Shown here: piece after piece, positions 23,862 through 36,505 of the stretch | How the letters are laid out: every line of letters starts with the position of its first letter | Numbering within the stretch: the first letter of the stretch is position 1 | NCBI RefSeq assembly: GCF_034140825.1 | Contig: NC_089042.1 | Span: 25,511,001 to 25,575,000 of the forward strand | Direction: 5' to 3' | Length of the DNA: 64,000 nucleotides | DNA from: Oryza sativa Japonica Group | Taxonomy: Eukaryota; Streptophyta; Magnoliopsida; Poales; Poaceae | Notes under the pieces: model-generated | Told to the model about the DNA's origin: nothing | The model's input: only the letters and a program-made list of their open reading frames with translations | The model's database searches: none | Made by a program: the position numbers and the translations under genes

Positions 23862-26800
23862 TCATAGCTCTGCCCTGGATTCGTAGTCGACATTGCTGTC
23901 CTTAAGAGTGGCCAATGTCCTGATGATAGACTCGTATATCCCAATCCCTTTGAGGTACTCATCTTTGCTCAGAAACTGCAACATAATAAGTTATAGAGTC
24001 AACAATGTTGGTATTGGTATTTTTCTTGTTATCGTTGTGATTTCAATTGTGGAGTTGCCATTTGCCCACTAGATATCCATGTTTGTAAACATGATATTGT
24101 AAAGGGCAAAAGATAAATATCACTCTGTTAACAAACAATATCCATCCATCTTTCAGCTCGAGAATTTCACGGGATAGAGATATGGTATAAGAAATACAAA
24201 ATGAAGATAAGTGATTCTAACCTCATTGTGATCATGGAGCAATATCGGTGTGTTTGTCATTGGAGAAAAACCAAATGCTGGTATCCCAAGCACCCGAAAG
24301 TAACGAGCATCAGTAGAGGCCGGGAATATTTCCGGCTTACCAAGTTTGCCACCGGCTCTCTTCACAGCCTCTTCAAATAGAGCCCACCATACATTTGAGC
24401 TATCAGCAGGGGTGACGGCTGGCTTGCCAAAGTTGTCAAGTACAGAGGTCTTTTGTTTGAACTGTCAAACAGACATCCAGAATATATATGATTATAGGCT
24501 TATCTAAGATACACTAAATTAAGAGCATGCCGTACATTTAGCAGATTGCATCATTAAAAAGAATAACAAATAAAGACTGCATGATGATAGGCTCCATTGT
24601 TTGGTCATCACAATGTAATGCTTGAACTTTAATTCACCCAAGCAAAGACACCCAAGTCGAAATCGTTAAAATAGTACACTGTCAAAAGAACAACAGTCCA
24701 ATGAATTCTATGAAACAAAAACTGCATGAATGATCTTATTGTTTTACAATTATTCTGAAAAGTGTGTTGCCTAAATCCTTTGCTAATTGCAAGTCCATAA
24801 AAAATCAAATTAATATATGGATTTAAGTCCCAAAAAAGAATGTAAAGTGAAATATATTTCAGGTAGCATATCCCATTTATTCCCCAATGACAACAAACAA
24901 GAAGTAACAAACATCACACGTTTAAGCATGCATTAGTTCCAAATCTTAGGCCTACCAAGAACATCATACCTCAAATGTCAAGTTGCGTGAAGAAGGTGCC
25001 CATTCTTCAGCAAGACGCTTCTCTAGAGCCTCAGTATGAACACTAGGAGGGAGTCGGATGTCTAGACCTATCTCTGCTTCAGATGGTTGTAGATTCATGA
25101 CAAAACCCTGAAAAAGAGAAGTCAAGGAAAACTCATCAACTACAACCACTAAAACCCATAACATAAGCTAATAATTATAATGGATGAATCATACATAAAA
25201 GCATAAAATGGAAATGAACAATTCTACAACTCCAAGAATGGCTGGATACAAAAGTCTAAGATTCAGAAGACGAGTGTGACTACAAACTCAATTTGTATTT
25301 CTGTTTTTACAGTCCTTATAGAACTGATACTGACTCAACCAACTAGCAACGAAACAAGGTAGTTGGATTAGATTAATGCTGGTGCAAAATTAAAAGAGCA
25401 GCTAGTCACAAGCATGTTGAACTCTTTTTTTAGCAGGTGGATTATTATTCCTTTATTGTATTTTTCTCATCTATAGGAGAGACAGAACCTGCAATACACA
25501 ATAGATTCTTAATATCAATAACAAAAAAAAACAATACAAACAACAGTAGAAAATATACAATCAGTAGTCAAGAAAAATACCAAATAAACAATTTATGGAA
25601 TATGCCGTCTGGAAATGAGAGGTCATGAATATGATAGGATACATCACACTAGGAAGTGAGGACGAGGTCAGTTATTCAAGATATTGATGTTTTGGACTGT
25701 TAATGGTGTATGGTAAAATATCAGGTTACACCTCACTTCCTAAAGGTAAAAACTACAACTTAGCGCATGAGTGGAAGGAAAAATGGAACAACTAACCGTT
25801 GGTGTCGGTGTGCCAGCCTTCAAGTATGCAAAATTCACTGATACAACATCCCCTTCAGCCTTTGCTCCGGACTTGACCAAATCAAACTGTGATGTTCTGA
25901 ACCTCCTAATTGCTTCCACACTCTTCATCAAATTCTCCATTGCGCTACCATCATACAGCTTTGCACCATGCCCTGGGGCTCCTTTAGCTTTAATAGTAAG
26001 CCACCAAGGACTACGCTCCCCATAGAACACGCGGTACTCCTCCCCAGGTGATGCAAGCCCTTCATCGAGAACCAAACCTACATTCATGTCTTTGAACTCC
26101 TTTGATGCAACAAATGCTTCTATACCCTCATGCCCACCAATTTCTTCATCTGGAACAAATGTAAGATAGATATTCCGATCTGGGATAAAGCCTGCACTAC
26201 GAAGACGGCGGATGGCTTCAAGGTACTGCATCCCCACGCACTTCATGTCCTGCAATAACCACCGAAAACATTAAAAGATATCTTAGATAAAATAAATAAC
26301 CATGCCTTGTAGCAGCTTTCTGCACAGTCTAAGAGCTGGAATGAGAAATTTCACAGCAAAAATGCTCCGAATGTTACCTAATAGGATCATGCATGTCAAA
26401 CCACTCAATCATTTCGATCAACTGAATGAAGCAAAATGGATTAATGGAATACAAGACAAAAACAACTAAATTTTAAGATGCTTTATTTTCTGAAAAATAC
26501 CTGTCGGGAAAGTCCACATGGATATGCATATAGAACCATAAGTAGTGGCTTTCAGACACCATATTGAAGGTTGTATCTTTAGTAAACTAGGTTCACAAAG
26601 TTGTATGCCCTTCACACTTCCACTTTAACTGGAGGTTACTAGGACACACGGAGTATGGATATCAAGAACTTTAAACCGAAACTAGTGACTACAGCACCTA
26701 TAAGAAATTCGAGCAACAAAAATCATCTGTGGGAAAAATCACTGGCAAAAGAATCACCTCTTGCTGATGACAGGCCAAGAATAACACACACCTACAGATG

Positions 26801-27446
26801 CATAGTTTGCTGTCTTTCGCAGGATACTGATGTATGGGGATAATTCCAGCCAAATAGCCCTAACTTAAATACGGATCAAACGAACTTATTGATGGAAAAA
26901 CTAAAATCGCATAGCTCAAATGATTACAAGGAACATGCTGACAACATAGCTAGAGTTCACCAAACAACCAAAAATAGAGATTTTAAGCAATCTTGGAGAC
27001 AAGAAATCGAATCTTGCCTGGGAGCCACGCGCGTAGATGCGGCCGGATGCCTCGTCGAGGGCGGCGGAGAAGGGCGGGTGGTCCCACTTGTGCGGCTCCG
27101 ACGGCACGACGTCGGTGTGGGAGTTGAGGAGCAGCGAAGGGAGCGACGGGCGCCGCCCGGGCCACCGGAGCAGCAGCAGGGGCTTGCCGGCGACGAGCTC
27201 GAGCGTGCGCGCCTCGAGCCCCGCGGCGCCGGCCTGCCCCCGGAGGAACGCCACCGCCGCGGCGTAGTCCGGCGCCGGCTGCGCCGTGTCGATGCGGAGG
27301 TACTCCCGGAACCGGGAGACCACCGCCTCCTCCGCGTCCGACGACGAGACGGCTGGCACGGGGAGGACGAGGAGGAGACCGAGGAGAAGGCTGGCGGCGG
27401 CGGCGGCCATGGGAGACGCCTGCGTCGAGCTCTTCTTGCTCGCCAT
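23862..27446 (-). CDS. Aminoacylase-1-like M20 peptidase
   Basis: Five exons (27446-27018, 26249-25797, 25107-24970, 24461-24222, 23975-23862) all join in phase 0 and encode 457 aa. Residues 13-36 form a hydrophobic leader (AAAAASLLLGLLLVLPVPAV), so entry to the secretory pathway is likely. The M20 metallopeptidase motifs are present: NSHTDVVPSE with H110 and D112; SQ/DMK with D144, the bridging zinc ligand in this family; PDEEIGGHEG with E178/E179 (catalytic and metal-binding Glu); and LLHDHNE near residue 416. The APGHGAKLYD stretch matches the lid domain. Aminoacylase-1 releases amino acids from N-acyl amino acids, and related plant enzymes can act on other amide conjugates. Intron 1 uses GC-AG (CAG/GCAAGA), not GT-AG. 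Length is close to that of animal aminoacylase-1 plus a leader. Confidence 0.93.
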
Positions 27447-27755
27447 TGCGAGCAGGTGAGATGAGAAGCGAGAGCCGTGGGCTCGTGGCGGCGGCCGCGG
27501 AGGGAGGGGCTTTGCAGCTCGTGGCGGGGCCCGAGAGGCCGATGCCCATACAATTGTTTTTCTTTTTTTCTCTTTTCTTTAGGAGGACACTCCAAATCAA
27601 ACATCCGATTGCTTAAAATCGAATGGTCCTGTGTTCCGGATGATCACCGGTGAAACATTGAGTTCTACGTAGTGGAAAAATCGGTCACTAAAACATTTAA
27701 AATTTTTTGGAACATAGTAGAAACACGTTGAAACATTGAGTGTTAATGGATTGAG

Positions 27756-27962
27756 GGCCCATCGTTTGGCTTTTTTCGTCGGCTTATTAGATAATAAAGA
27801 TGAATTTGTAGGTAAAACTTTTATGTATGTGTACTCGGTGACTTAAAAGCCAATGCTGAAAAAAAACTACGTTGAAAATATCTCAAAATCAATGTTAAAA
27901 TTAAGTTTGAAATTTCAAATTTGGTTTTTTTTCTTTGACTGAATAGGCCATCCGATGAGAGC
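27756..27962. mobile_element. MITE, CATCGTTTGGCTTAT family
   Basis: The left end is GGCCCATCGTTTGGC and the right end GGCCATCCGATGAGAGCC. The interior (GTAGGTAAAACTTTTATGTATG, GACTTAAAAGCCAATGCTG) matches the 17831-18045 copy. Confidence 0.7.
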
Positions 27963-28370
27963 CTGAAATATTTGTTATAGTTTCATCGGAATATAATCAC
28001 GTGATATCTTTTTTTAATTTAATTATAATGAATACAACAGTGTGATTGGATCATAAATTGGATAAGTAGTTTAGGAAAAATATTCGTTTTGAAGATCGAT
28101 AAATGCATGCATAGAGAATATTGTTCGTAGGTGCACTTAGTTGCGTGATTTTTGTGAGACACGTTGAAACATATCACTATCGTGTATGAAAAATTAAGTT
28201 TTAACGGTTTAAAACACATGTTTTTTTATCAAAATATAATCATATGATATCTTGTTATAAAGATTTAATTACAACTAATATAACAATGTGATCGGGTCAT
28301 AGAACAGATAAGTGGTTTAGGAGGAAAAAAATATTTAAATAAAGAAAAAAAAAGAAGAAACTAGTAGCTA

Positions 28371-28549
28371 CTCCCTCTATGCCACAAAGGCTCCATTTTT
28401 CAGTTTTTGATACAACGTCTACTCTTCATCTTATTTAAAAATATTTTATTATTGTGTGTGGCTAAATTTTTTAAATTTGTTCATAATTTTTTAAATAAAA
28501 CGGATGATCAAGCGTTTTCAAAAATAAAATATTAGTGGGACGAAGGGAA
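28371..28549. mobile_element. Stowaway-like MITE
   Basis: The ends are CTCCCTCTATGCCACAAAGG and TGGGACGAAGGGA, imperfect inverted repeats, preceded by TA. The inner arms ATTTAAAAATATTTTATTATTG and TTTTCAAAAATAAAATATTAG also pair. Confidence 0.65.
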
Positions 28550-30496
28550 TAGCTGTGTAGTCTACTGCGTCAGGGGCTCAGGACGTCTGGTTTTTATCCT
28601 GTGCCGATCGCAAGTATTCTCTTTTTCTTTTTCACTTTTGAAGATTTGGTATGATTGTACACTTCCCAGATGATTAAAACTGCAGTCCTGAGTTCAAGCC
28701 AATGATTTTTTCGTGCGAAATTCAAGTGAAAAAACTGAATTTGATTTTAAAGATCGAAGCATGAACGTGACCCTGACCCATGTCCATTGCTTGTCGACAC
28801 GATAATCTGCAAGCCAAAACATGTACCAAAAGAGCTCGAGACCTGGCCGCCTTTGCCCGTCCTCTCGGGATTCGGCGCCGCCACGCCACGCACGCTGATG
28901 CCGCGGCCACTGCACACCGCGCCCGGTCTCGTCCCGTCTCACCAGCAGCGGCATCACGCGCACTCGGCGAGACGCGGGGCCGCCCACGGCGGCGACAACC
29001 GCAGCGCGAGCCGCAAGCGCAGGCCAAAGAAACGCACGCGCGCGCGCGGTAGGCAGCGGCAGCGGCAACGCGCCGTGCGCGCGCGCGTGCGTGCGGCGTT
29101 GCGGGAGGAGGCGTCAGCGGCTGCCTGCTCGGGCGGCGTCGCATCGCATGCCAGCGTCGCAGTTGGTTGATGCGATGCTCACGCACGCCCACGCCAACGC
29201 CAACGCCACCGCCACCGAGTTGGCCGCTCTTGCGTCGACGCCGCGGCTACGGCCACGCGAGCGCCGCCGACTTCCTACTTCCCGGGCCCGTTTCACTGAC
29301 AGGTGGGGCATCTCATTAAAAGGATGGTTTTAAAGAATTTGTGGCCAAGATAGGAGGTTTTGGGATATCCTAATATCCTATACATGGTTTGTTTTTAAGG
29401 TGATTTATTATGGTAGATTTGAATATCTACAAGATATTGTTATTAAGGTGATTCTAAATATGTACCAGATTTGCTTTAAGACAGTTATTGTAGGAGATAA
29501 TATTGGAGTTATGAAAAATTTGGATACATATGAATTCCACACGGTTGCTAACGTGGTATTTATCTTGGTGGCTTACATATCACTACTCTGTATGCCAATG
29601 TCTATTTTATTCACAAAAGGACACTAGCATAAATTTATTGAATTTATTTTTCCACACAATATTTATTGAATTATTGCTTTTATGTATAACGATGACGTTT
29701 TCATATCAATGAATGCATGCAGAAGATATATTTCATTAAACATCTAGCTCATACAGGGGTCTGTTCCACCGTGCGTCACCGTGGAACGGCTTCTCTCTGA
29801 TGATGATCGAGAATCGTATATTGACTAGATACGCACCGTTTGTTTCGTAGGACGGCAACATACGACACATTGAATTGCATTGTTTGGATAAGAAAAATCT
29901 TCCTAATTCAATATAACCACACAAAGCGACTACTTCACGCGACTCTATTTTATACGCAAAACTTAACGGTTGCTACTTATGGCGGCTAGACAACGTGCAT
30001 TGAATTTCTATATTCACACAAGGAAACTCTTTCCGTTTTAGCATGTCGGCGTAAAGCGTACATAGCTCATTGAATTCACATCTCAAACTCGACCACTATT
30101 ATCCACTATTGCGCGGGAATTCACAATTCAAACTTACCACTTTGTATACAAATAAATAGTCGTAGCCCCACATGTCAGTGTCACCATTAGAGAAAGTTTT
30201 ACACCTCCTCTTCCAATTTCCGGGTGCAGAGAGCGTTTATCACGGCCCTGAACCCTCCAAAAATATTTGCCGAGCAGAGAGAATCCCAATGCATCTCCCT
30301 ATCTCATCTCTCACGACGCCCACCTTTCGCTGCTCCCTCTCCTAATTTAATTTTTTTCCCCCAAAATCTTCTCTTTTTAATTTTTTTTGATTCAAATAAT
30401 CTCAAGAGAAGTCTTCATCGCGAACATAAATAAAACGCGAGGTGTGGGTGACGCGTCCATCCACCGAGATAAACCCCAAGAGAAACCTCTCCTCCC

Positions 30497-32790
30497 ATGG
30501 CGGCGATGGGCGGCGGCGCGGGAGGAGGAGGAAGGGGGCCACGGGACATGAGGCTGACGATGCAGGAGGCTGCCAAGAAGCTGTCCCTGTGGGACTCGGC
30601 CACGTTCCGCCCAATCCTCACCCACGTCGAGCTCGAGCCCATCCTCGCCGCCGCCGGGTTCGTCGCGCTGCCCACGCCGCCGCCGCCGACGACGACGCAG
30701 GGCGGCGGCGCGGCGGGCGCGGGGCAGCCGGTGGCGTGGAGGGAGTACGCGTTCGTCGGGGTCGCGGCGGCGGGGCGGCGGCGGCGGAGCGGCAATGCGG
30801 CGGTGGCGGCCGGCGTGGGGTGGCTCGGCCCGCGGCCGCGGCTGCCGTGCCCGCGCGTCGACGCGCTCCACCTCCGCACGTACCAGGCGTTCCTCGGCGC
30901 CGTCGAGTTCTACCTCGGCGCCCTCCGCGTGGCCAGCCTCTTCCACGTCAGGTCAATCCCCTCCTCCTCCCCCCGCCATGGCCGGATTCTTCTCCTCTTT
31001 TTTTTGTTTCTTTCTTGTTTTTTTCTACCAACTTTTTAGCCTGTTGCTGTTGCACGCTTGTTGCATCGTCCACGCAGACATTGTCATCTCAATCCCATCC
31101 AATTCAACTCAAAATACAAAAGGAAACTAATATTATATGAACTTTTTTATGAAATTTTCTTCGTCGAGAATTTAAAAAGAAACTAATATTATATGAATCT
31201 TCTTTATGTAATTTTCTCTCCGTTGAGAATTTAAAAATAAACTAATATTATATGAACCTTTTTGATGAAATTTTCTCCGTTGAGAATTTCCTGCTGTAAT
31301 GAATCGGATGGAATGTTTAGCGTGTGATTAGTGATATTGATATTAGGATGGGAAAGGTTGATTAGGTGAACGCTAATCTCGTGTTAGGTGTGTCTCTGAC
31401 GCTTTTTGGTGTGGTTTCGCTAGAAAATCGATTGGTGTATACATCGTGATCGCTTTCTTGAACTTCAGCTATTATTAGCGTGTGATTTTTTTTGTGTGAT
31501 TTTGATGACGGCTTTGGTTTGTCACATCGAAGCTGATCCTGCTATTAATCTCGCTAGTGTGGATAATTAATTATCCAGGATATGATGATAGATACTGCTG
31601 CATAAAAAGGCTGAGAAGCTAACTCGTTTTTCAGATGAAGGAAACGTTAATTCATGCTTTGGTTAAAGCCTTGTAGCCTTTTTAATTTGGTGCCTTGTGT
31701 TATTGAAAAAGTCGTGATAAATTTCTGTTCGTCATGCGAAAGAGAGAGATATCATGAGCAAGTACAAGTACAGCTGGTAAAAAATCGTTCCAAAAATCTT
31801 CACTTGCAAAAAAATATTCGGAAAAAAAGGTAAAAGAGGGAGATATCATAACCAAGTACAAGTACAGCTGGTAAAAAATCGTTCCAAAAATCTTCGCTTG
31901 CAAAAAATATTCGGAAAAAAAAAGGTAAAGAAGGCATTAGATGTGGTGAGGTAGTTGGGCTTTTTTCTTGAGAGGCCCAGCCACATTCAACGATAAAAAG
32001 GCCAGCCCAAATACTGACTAGCCTAAACATCGGGTCCAATCATAATGAGCAACTGATTGTTAGTGTTAGGATGAAAACGGTTAGAAACGATATCATTTTT
32101 TTATTTTTTTTAAATGATTGAAAAATTTTATACTTACTAATTTGTTTATTTAGTTTCAACTTCAATGCGACGCTGATAGAAATTAGAAAAACTAAATTTT
32201 AGAAACGGTAATAGTCGGTAAAGATATCATTCTTAGATTAGTTTTGCAAAAAGGAAACGATACGATCGGGAAATTTCCATACTGTTTTCACCCCTTGATT
32301 GATTGTACCTGTAATTGTTAGATCAAATCCTTGAAAACCAATTCAGTGAACTTTTGACACGATTTATGATTCGTCTTTGGAGATAAGAAACGATTTGATA
32401 TTGATGAATCCCTCCATTTAATTGATTTCTTGATCCTTCTTTCCTTCTTCTTCTCTTCTTGATCATCGTGAAATCAGGTGCATGCCGGTGACGACGGCGC
32501 AGGACAGGGTGTTCGACAAGGTGTTCCGGGTGATGCGAAGCCACGGCGTGGAGGACGACGGCCTCATCGTCTACCGCGACGGCACCCTCGACGACGCCAC
32601 CTACGCCGTCTGCAGCGAGCACAGCCCGGTGCAGGACGTCGGCTACCACGTCATCCCGGGGAACACCTGCGTCGAGCTCGGCTACCTCAAGTCCGGCAGG
32701 ATCGCCGGCAACTGCGACGAGGAGACCTGCTGCAGAGGCGGCGCCGCCGCCGCCGACATCGCTCGTGCCAGGAAGCTAGAGCCGCAGTAG
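30497..32790 (+). CDS. Uncharacterised plant protein (MRLTMQEAAKKLSLWDS family)
   Basis: Exon 1 (30497-30951) and exon 2 (32478-32790) join in phase 2 (AG/G) to give 255 aa. The leader [17 protein letters not shown] is Gly-rich; a second in-frame ATG four codons in (30506) may be used instead. Conserved-looking parts are MRLTMQEAAKKLSLWDSATF (residues 18-37), EPILAAAGFVALP, WREYAFVGV, PRVDALHLRTYQAFLGAVEF, FHVR/CMPVTTAQDRVFDKVF across the splice, and GLIVYRDGTLDDATY. There is no membrane segment. Similar sequences exist in plants as far as I recall, but I know no function and give none. The end is Cys-rich (CDEETCCRGG). The 1.5-kb intron holds two sets of tandem repeats. Confidence 0.8.
31123..31290. 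repeat. Three tandem units of about 56-59 bp in an intron
   Basis: Units begin GAAACTAATATTATATGAA at 31123 and 31179, and the third (TAAACTAATATTATATGAAC) begins near 31238. Each unit ends with a TTTTCT...GAGAATTT phrase. All lie inside the intron of the 30497-32790 gene. Confidence 0.85.
31741..31928. repeat. Two tandem units of about 94 bp in an intron
   Basis: The second unit starts near 31835. Both contain AGAGATATCAT-like starts, AAGTACAAGTACAGCTGG, TAAAAAATCGTTCCAAAAAT and TTGCAAAAAATATTCGG, with only a few differences. This indicates a recent tandem duplication. Confidence 0.85.
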
Positions 32791-34422
32791 CTGCGCCAGC
32801 TGCTTTAATTTGATGCAGAGATCAGGAAGGTGCTTAGTCAGTGATGACTTTGGTTAATCAGTGAGCTAGACTTCAGGTGATATTGTGGTGGTGGTAGCAG
32901 TTGATTTATTCGTGATTTCTCGAGGTTTTGCATGTACAATCGATCTGTTGCATGTGGTGGATGCATGGGCAGTAAGTTTTGCCAGGATAAGTTGGAGTAA
33001 ATGTTTGTAGCTGGAATTTTGGATTAATAATGCCAGAAATTAATATAGAAAGATAGTTTATATATCATAAATATTGAGTTTTCCTTTCGTCCTCTCTTAT
33101 AGGTTTTACAAGATATATACGCTGGTAGTGTGATACTACCAGTAGAGATCGCCATAACACCATTCGCTTGTTCATATTGTTAATCGGGTCTCATGATTAA
33201 CATTACAAATAAATGTCTATATACCTGGTAAATACTCCCTCCGTTTCATATTGTAAGACTTTCTAGCATTTTTTATATTTATATAGATGTTCTCTAGATT
33301 CATTAACATCTATATAAATATGGACAATGCTAAAAAGTTTTACATTATGAAACGAAGAAAGTACCTCCTTAGAACAAAATATACACAATTGTAATTACTG
33401 TAGGTGGCAATCATCACAAGACTTTTTTTTTTTCATTCATTATTGAGTTAGGATCCATCAGTAGTTGTTTGCTGTCTCTAGAATCAACTGCGAGAAAAAG
33501 AAACATGTAGAATAATGCATGTGAGATGGATACGTGGTGAAGCCAAGCCAAGAATACCAAACTTGCACCATGGTCCATTTGCTGTCTTAGCTCCATGATG
33601 CTCTTTTCTTCTTCTCCTCATGCATTTCGTCTTTAACCTTTTGCGCTTTTGCTCTTTTTGTAACCATTTGGTCCTGTAGATCTCCAGACATTCCAAACTG
33701 TATTCCTTGCCTCCTCACACAGCTCCTACCCGGCCCCACCAGTCAGATACTCAGAGTAGTAGTAGGAGTACACCTCCAAAAGCAAGCTTGGACTCGTCAA
33801 TGGAGGTACGTCCATGTCACCATGGACAATGCAGGATCCTCTACGACCAATCGCAGCAGTAGCTCAGCAACTTTGTCTGAAGACTGAAGTGTATTCTTGT
33901 AGCATATGACACTGAAACTCTGAAGAAAGAGAGAGAGAGATGCATGTGTGGCAGCATGTCTCCTGCATGCAGTCGATCGAGTCTCTGAAATCAACCTCTC
34001 ATTGCGTGCCCATGAGCTAGCCATGCATTCGCCATTGAGAAGTGAGCTTGAGGACGAAGAAGAAGAAGTAAACTACTCTACGGTTCACTCATCTCCATGT
34101 AGACCTAGATCACCTTTGGAAAAGTAGAGAGAGATCGCCACCATTTCATAGGTAGGCCATAGATTAGCTCCAAGCACCAGGAATCTCTTGAAACACCGTC
34201 TTTAACCTTTCCCATTCATCACATCCTGCCGGTGCCTCTTTTGTGCCTTTGTTGCTACGCCTTATAGCTTCTTCTCGTGGGTCTTTCTCTCTTCTGCTAT
34301 AAGAGCCCTGCGCCGTCCTCATCATCATTCTCCCTCTAATTCGATCTTCTTCTTCTTCTTCTTCCTCCGCACCGTCGCGCCGATCGAGGAACCGACAATT
34401 GTGTAAGATCGATTGTTCATCC
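32791..34422. other. Intergenic between the 255-aa gene and the HMA-fold gene
   Basis: 32791-33060 is the likely 3' UTR. A Stowaway-like MITE lies at 33235-33361. 33370-34290 has no supported gene. A TATA-like box (CTATAAGAG, about 34297-34305) and a CTT tract near 34345-34366 mark the probable promoter and leader of the gene starting at 34423. Confidence 0.5.
33235..33361. mobile_element. Stowaway-like MITE with TA duplication
   Basis: Inverted ends CTCCCTCCGTTTCATATTG and TTATGAAACGAAGAAAG are flanked by TA on both sides. Inner arms CTAGCATTTTTTATATTTATATAG and CTATATAAATATGGACAATGCTA also pair, so the whole 127 bp can fold. Confidence 0.8.
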
Positions 34423-35568
34423 ATGGAGGTTAGTTTTTGCTTGTTGAAAATCCATCCATGCATGGTCTGAATGTGTGTTATTTGTTTGAGAATGCTTTAA
34501 TGTTTAGTTGATAATTCAGTCAGGTTCATAGCCTTATCATAGCTAGCTAGGTACGGTTGTTGTCTCTCTTGAGAATGATGCATGCCATCATATAGTGAGC
34601 TTCTGCTTGTCGATCTGCATGATGAAATGATATGAAATCTCGTGTGCATCTGCATGTACCTTTTAATCATCATCTGTCCTTGTACTGTACATTGCAGAAA
34701 TCAGAAACATTTCAGACAGAAAAGTAGAATAGCAGCATGTAGAACTGTACATTGCACTCAAATGATCAGAACCATATTTAATCTGTTACTGTATCTATCC
34801 TACCCCATCTTACAGTAACAATACACAGTATACACATGAAAAAGACAACTACAACTTCTCTGATCTGTTTCAATAATATCTCCTACATGCAAAAATAAAT
34901 AAAAAAAGAATGTGAATTAATACTTGGATATTACTGCCTCTTGCATGATCAATGGATGTGATGCAAACTTAATTATACTGATGATTAATTAGTTTTTGCC
35001 ATGCGTGCAGAGCACCGAGCTGAAAGTGGAGATGGTGGCACTGCATGAGAAGAGGGTACGAAAATGCCTGTCCAAAGTGAAAGGTAAAAAAACCAGAAGA
35101 GAAAAAAAAAACTAAAGACCAGCATCCAGCAGCCAGATGTAGCTAGCTAGCAAGGCTAGCCCCCCCAGAAACCTCATCTTTGTCTCTGCATTTCGCTGTA
35201 GCCATGTCGCAGATCTCTTCCTCTCTCTTTCTCCCTTTCTTTCTTTCCCAAAGCCATGAATGAATGAATGAATAAATATGAATGGTCTTAACCTAGCTCG
35301 ATCATTGCCTGTGGCTGCAATGATGGGAATGTCTGAACTCTGAAGAATGCATGTCTGAACAATGTGTGCAGGGGTGGAGAGGGTGGAGGTGGAGGGGAGC
35401 CTGCAGAAGGTGGTGGTGACCGGGTACGCGAACCGGAGCAAGATCCTCAAGGCGCTCAGGAGGGTGGGGCTCAGGGCGGAGCCATGGTCGCCGAGGAACG
35501 AGCTGCTCAGCGCCTACGCCGCCGGCAGCCTCATGGCGGCCAACAACTACTACCACACCTTCTTCTGA
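34423..35568 (+). CDS. HMA-fold protein lacking the CxxC metal site
   Basis: Three exons (34423-34428, 35011-35083, 35372-35568) give 91 aa. The first coding exon is only ATGGAG. The protein reads as one heavy-metal-associated (HMA) domain: strand 1 TELKVEMVAL, helix RVRKCLSKVKG, strand VERVEVEGSLQKVVVTGY, helix ANRSKILKALRRVG, then an LRAEPWSP strand. In metal-binding HMA proteins strand 1 is followed by MxCxxC; here that place reads VALHEKR, so copper or zinc binding by the usual Cys pair is not expected. The C-terminus NNYYHTFF has no CaaX box, so isoprenylation (the HIPP hallmark) is not expected either. Relatives with an MVALHEKR-like start occur in other plants as far as I recall. A TATA-like box lies about 120 bp before the ATG. 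Confidence 0.88.
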
Positions 35569-36505
35569 GCTACTGATATCCAAAGCCACCGGCGGCGAGT
35601 CGGCGACTGAACCTAGCTTGCCTGACTGTGCTGGGATAATGCTGCGTAGTTTACCTTAGATATGTGGTGATCTCCACTTCGATCTTCTTCCATTGGTGTA
35701 CATGATCTCGATCGCAGTTGCTAGCTTTTTGTTTTTCTCCTTTGGTTTGGGGAGGTGAAATGGTGAGGCATGCAGATGTAAAATGTTCTGCAGGCAAAAA
35801 GATTTGTTAAGTTTGTGGCATCAAGGGAAACAAATTAATGCTTCATCTATAAAAAAAACAACCAAATGCTTGATTTGATTTGTTGTTAAGAACCTGAAAA
35901 ACACGTGAGACTTTAAATGCACCGAATTTTAGCCATCTACTCCATCTGATTATTTTTAATGTATGATGTTGTTGAATTTTAGACATAATTTTGATTGTTT
36001 AAATCATTCTTTTTCAAATTTAGAAATATAGGAGTATTAGTCATGTTCAAAGTATCTTTAATGATAAAACAAACCAGAACAAAATGAATGATAATTATGT
36101 AAGAAAAATATAATACAAATAATCAAACGTAAACCAAAAGGTTAAAAATTTCATACATTAAGAAGAAACGGAAGAGTCAGAAAGTTAGAATGATGATCAG
36201 ATTAATTTTGCATAGAGTTTATTAAACTATAGAGAAAAAAATAATTTTCTATTAATTGGGAAAAAATATTCTCATATGTTCCAAACAAGGTGCTCTCCTT
36301 ATCAAGCAGTTGGGCCTCGGGCGCAGATAGCACGGAAAAGTTGAGGCCCATTTCCGGCCCATCTTATCCCACCATTTCGCTTACTTTTCCGCGGCCCAAC
36401 CAATCACCCACCGGCCGCCGCCGCCGTCGTTCGCGACACCGCTCTCCTCGCCGTCGCCGCCTCCGCCGCCGCCCTCGCGAAGCTTCTGGTCCAACCGGCG
36501 CAGCC
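35569..36505. other. 3' flank of the HMA gene and promoter of RabGGTB
   Basis: 35569-35870 is the probable 3' UTR. 35930-36260 is A/T-rich without features. 36340-36415 holds several GCCCA/GGCCCA motifs (AGGCCCATTTCC, GGCCCATC, CGGCCCAACC), typical of plant housekeeping promoters, followed by a GC-rich leader. Confidence 0.5.

Larger units (their letters stand above)
27447..30496. other. Long intergenic region with MITEs and a GC-rich island
   Basis: MITEs lie at 27756-27962 and 28371-28549. A GC/CpG-rich block at about 28830-29320 holds overlapping open frames on both strands but no domain. 29340-30200 is A/T-rich with no feature recognised. 30200-30496 is the likely leader and promoter of the gene that follows, pyrimidine-rich with T runs. 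Confidence 0.45.

Noticed and set aside
28694-29192. Arg-rich open frames on both strands in the GC island
   Set aside because: Long frames are expected in GC-rich DNA; translations are low in complexity and differ in every frame.
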